A stretch of DNA of 64,000 nt, taken from the NCBI RefSeq assembly GCF_015557635.1, contig NZ_JADNOP010000012.1:1-64000 (forward strand), given 5' to 3'. Position 1 is the first letter of the stretch. Each line of letters begins with the position of its first letter. This document shows positions 61,861 through 64,000 of the stretch, one piece after another. The notes below the pieces were generated by a model. That model did not search any database, was not told where the DNA came from, and saw nothing but the letters and a program-made list of their open reading frames with translations. Position numbers and translations under genes: made by a program. This DNA is from Fusicatenibacter saccharivorans (GTDB taxonomy: Bacteria; Bacillota; Clostridia; Lachnospirales; Lachnospiraceae).

Positions 61861-61956
61861 AGGCGAGCCTCCTTATTTCCTCTTTTTTCTCAACCACAAC
61901 ATACCACACTTCCTCCCGGAAAGCTACTGCAAAAGAGCCGGAAAAGCCCCTTTTTA

Positions 61957-62895
61957 TCAGCGTTCCGGAGACTTTTTACTCTTGGCAGGTTTCTCCGTTT
62001 TTTCCTCCGGGATGGCAAATTCATCGGTCATAAATTCCTGCTCGCTTTTGCCAAGGTTGCGGTCTACCTGCTTGCCAATGGAATAGGCTGCACTCTTTAC
62101 ATCCTGGATAAAGGAGCGGAGTTCTTTCGGATCTTTCTGTCCGAATGCCTGCATCTGGCATACCTTGTCAAAGGAAAAACCGGAGACATCCACGCCGTAT
62201 TTCTGTGCTGTCACATACGCCGCACAATAGGCCTGTGCCGATACCCCTGCCCGGCTGTAGCTTCCATCGTGATGGTCAAGGGATGCACAGGCCAACTCCC
62301 GGCTGATGGAATGGAACGTTGCATTTTCGCTCATGCCATTTCGGACATAGATCGTCCGCTTGTTCGGGATGTACTGTGCCTGTACCTTATCCGGCAGATT
62401 GTCTGCGATCTGAATCCGTACCTCGCTGTCGGTCAGCAGTGCTTCCATCAGCTGGTCCATCGGCTTTGGCTCTGCCTCTTCCGGCTGCTTGGTACGGATC
62501 TGGCTGATGTCATAGGCTTTCTGGATGGAGTACCCCTGCTGGATGACACCGTCCTTTTCATATTCCTGTCCGACAATGAAGTTGTATCCCTTGCTTCCGG
62601 TCTTGACTACCTTGCCTTCTTCCTTCCATTTTTCAAAGGTCTTGACCTGCCGGATCTCCGGATTCTGTGCATAAAGCAGGAACAGGTTGTCTGTCCTCTG
62701 CGGCTTGCACTGTCCCATAAAATCAAGGAATCCTTTTAAGGAGTCCCCATTCTGGAAGACCTCCTGTGCCTTTCCATCGATCATACCCCAGATTTCTTCC
62801 CTCTCCTGCTTTTTCTGTGCGGCATATTCTTCTTTCGATAACCGCTGGGCGGACTGCTCCTGCGAGTCCTGCCCTAAAAATTTTGTCAGGTCCAT
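61957..62895 (-). CDS. ArdC-like protein with degenerate zincin site
   Basis: 312 residues. The N-terminus (ALQRTDNLFLLYAQNP-like, KTFEKWKEEGKVV, then KGYNFIV) resembles the ssDNA-binding half of ArdC-type antirestriction proteins. The second half matches the zincin fold (QYIPNKRTIYVRNGMSEN), but the HExxH position reads RELAC at residues 199-203, so both histidines are gone. It may be a structural DNA-binding protein that protects transferred DNA. Confidence 0.65.
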   Translation of the reverse strand: MDLTKFLGQDSQEQSAQRLSKEEYAAQKKQEREEIWGMIDGKAQEVFQNGDSLKGFLDFMGQCKPQRTDNLFLLYAQNPEIRQVKTFEKWKEEGKVVKTGSKGYNFIVGQEYEKDGVIQQGYSIQKAYDISQIRTKQPEEAEPKPMDQLMEALLTDSEVRIQIADNLPDKVQAQYIPNKRTIYVRNGMSENATFHSISRELACASLDHHDGSYSRAGVSAQAYCAAYVTAQKYGVDVSGFSFDKVCQMQAFGQKDPKELRSFIQDVKSAAYSIGKQVDRNLGKSEQEFMTDEFAIPEEKTEKPAKSKKSPER

Positions 62896-62898
62896 CTC

Positions 62899-63744
62899 CT
62901 ACCTCGCTTTCACCTTTCGTTTATTTCTTGCTTTCTTCTGCGTTTTCCTTGGTCCACGGTTCTTTTCCCGGCTCCGCTTCTGGGATTCCTCTGCTTTTTC
63001 CCGTTTGATGTTCTCCAGCTCCCGGCGGACACTGGGACGCTCCTGTTCCCTCTGCCCTGCATCAGTCCCTTTTTCCTGCCCGGTAGAAATATTTCTGCTG
63101 TGCAAGGAAGAGCCGGACAGATTCTCTTCCCCCTCTTCCTGCACCGGGATAAAATTTTCCGGTTCGGAAAACTCCTTTTCGGGATGATTCTGGTTCTTTT
63201 CCTCTTCAGAAAAGTCCATGTCACCGACCTGGAATGCTTCGTCCAGATCGCTGATTTCAAACTGCACCTCGCCCTCCGGCATCTGCACAGTTTCCTGTAC
63301 TGCTTCGGTTTCCGGTGCTTCCATTCCGGCGGTTACCTCATGGACAGCTTCCCCGACTTCGCTCCTTACAAAATCAAGGTTCATCTTATCCATGACACGG
63401 TTGACTTTGGCTGCATCATCGGCAAAGACCATGACCTCGCTCATCTCCGGGTTCTTTTTATCCCGGATGATCACATAGAGCAGTCCTCGTTTCCTGCCCT
63501 CACTGCAGAATTCACGCAGGCGGTCAGATGGCACAGTGAAGAACTTCAATGGCTTGTTCTCCTTTAACATCCGCACCATTCTGGTCTTGCCCCTCGTTTT
63601 CTTCTGGTCTTTTAATACGGCGGCAACAAATACCGCCAGATGCTTTGCCAGCGTACCCGAAAGCCTGAGCCCGTGGTCCACGCCGTCCAGGGAATACCGG
63701 ACGATCTGGTCCGCCGCATCGCCTCCATAATTCATATCGTTCAC
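62899..63744 (-). CDS. PcfB family protein (DUF3801)
   Basis: 281 residues. The N-terminal domain (IVRYSLDGVDHGLRLSGTLA, then KPLKFFTVPSDRLREFC and KVNRVMDKMNLDF) is PcfB, a relaxosome adaptor in enterococcal and clostridial conjugation. A long acidic then basic low-complexity tail follows. It overlaps the relaxase stop by 4 bp. This is the intact counterpart of the truncated copy at 41.6 kb. Confidence 0.85.
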   Translation of the reverse strand: MNDMNYGGDAADQIVRYSLDGVDHGLRLSGTLAKHLAVFVAAVLKDQKKTRGKTRMVRMLKENKPLKFFTVPSDRLREFCSEGRKRGLLYVIIRDKKNPEMSEVMVFADDAAKVNRVMDKMNLDFVRSEVGEAVHEVTAGMEAPETEAVQETVQMPEGEVQFEISDLDEAFQVGDMDFSEEEKNQNHPEKEFSEPENFIPVQEEGEENLSGSSLHSRNISTGQEKGTDAGQREQERPSVRRELENIKREKAEESQKRSREKNRGPRKTQKKARNKRKVKAR

Positions 63745-64000
63745 CTGCTTTCTGTTTCCTTTTGTCTGGTTTTCTCCGTCTTATCTTCTTCCTGTTCTGC
63801 CTGTCTCTGGATCTGCTCTGCCAGACGCATCCGCTCTTCCATCTCTCTGGACTGCTGTTCGATCCGGATACAAATGCGGATATCCTTCCGAAGCGGCTTC
63901 AGTACTTTGTTGATCTGACCGATCCTGACACCGTCCGGTTCGCTCCGGTAGAGCCGCTTCCGTTCTTTCGTGAGTGCCTGCACCTGTTCTTCCAACGGGG
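63741..64000 (-). CDS. Relaxase C-terminal end, cut by the window edge
   Basis: The last 86 or so codons of a larger frame that stays open to the window edge. The highly charged helical sequence (ALTKERKRLYRSEPDGVR, then EQQSREMEERMRLAEQ) is like the tail of MOB relaxases from Tn1549/CTn elements. It precedes PcfB, the normal order. A TTG near 63995 is not the true start. Confidence 0.6.
   Translation of the reverse strand, partial: PLEEQVQALTKERKRLYRSEPDGVRIGQINKVLKPLRKDIRICIRIEQQSREMEERMRLAEQIQRQAEQEEDKTEKTRQKETESR

Larger units (their letters stand above)
33768..64000 (-). mobile_element. Clostridial ICE (CTn/Tn1549-type transfer module), incomplete
   Basis: Transfer genes in conserved order occupy 53-64 kb and accessory genes 33.8-38 kb, all on the minus strand. 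A composite cargo (38.2-53 kb) separates them. The relaxase runs off the right edge, so oriT and the far end are not in the window. The recombinase trio at 28.8-33.6 kb may be its integration module. Confidence 0.75.

Overview
The window looks like a chromosome segment of a gut Clostridia, most likely Lachnospiraceae. The evidence is the AT-leaning Firmicutes codon use, strong GGAGG ribosome binding sites, an IadA/YfcC pair, SulP, GtrA and cupin/CMD genes, and an integrative conjugative element (ICE) with the gene families seen in C. difficile CTn elements and Tn1549. No rRNA, tRNA or CRISPR array was recognised.

Region 1 (1-11.9 kb, minus strand, AT-rich) is a defence-like island. In transcription order it holds a PD-(D/E)XK/DUF5655 protein, a PLD-helicase-DUF3427 protein, a NUDIX hydrolase, a SAM methyltransferase, an HNH nuclease, a protein with a Vsr-like nuclease core set between zinc-ribbon repeats, and a three-gene ABC-three-component (ABC-3C) system. 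The ABC-3C ATPase is broken by an amber codon and a frameshift.

Region 2 (12-21.9 kb, higher GC) is ordinary chromosome: isoaspartyl dipeptidase with a YfcC transporter, a SulP anion transporter, a GPH/MFS symporter, an AAA/PD-(D/E)XK protein, DNA polymerase IV and a nitroreductase.

Region 3 (22-25.5 kb, AT-rich) is a two-gene operon of a WYL regulator and a long prokaryotic Argonaute. The Argonaute has an intact DEDD tetrad whose spacing matches the one I recall for Clostridium butyricum Argonaute. Near-identical hairpins occur at 20.1 and 25.97 kb, on either side of this segment.

Region 4 (25.5-28.6 kb) holds DUF1294 and GtrA genes, the wreck of an ABC exporter (decapitated ATPase, amber-interrupted permease), and a CMD/cupin pair behind a MerR-type promoter with no MerR gene nearby.

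Region 5 (28.8-64 kb) is mobile DNA. It begins with three tyrosine recombinases and a TnpC-like protein (Tn554-like). Next come ICE accessory genes (DinG-type helicase, DUF4240, DUF3846, sigma-like factor). A composite insert (38.2-53 kb) follows. The insert contains a wrecked two-component/ABC-permease locus, a scrambled mobilisation/replication relic with a MobC-relaxase fusion, and a siderophore-type uptake operon (two exporter-fold ABC proteins, an AraC-type sensor without its HTH, EcfA-EcfA, EcfT, MptD-like S component, divergent AraC regulator). The ICE transfer genes occupy 53-64 kb: lysozyme/CHAP hydrolase, VirB4, PrgI, DUF4313, VirB6, Maff2, VirD4, DUF4314, an ArdC-like protein, PcfB and the relaxase C-terminus. 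The relaxase runs off the right edge, so the ICE is incomplete here.

The strongest candidates for unusual biology are the WYL-Argonaute operon and the PLD-helicase/NUDIX/methyltransferase/HNH/zinc-ribbon-nuclease operon.
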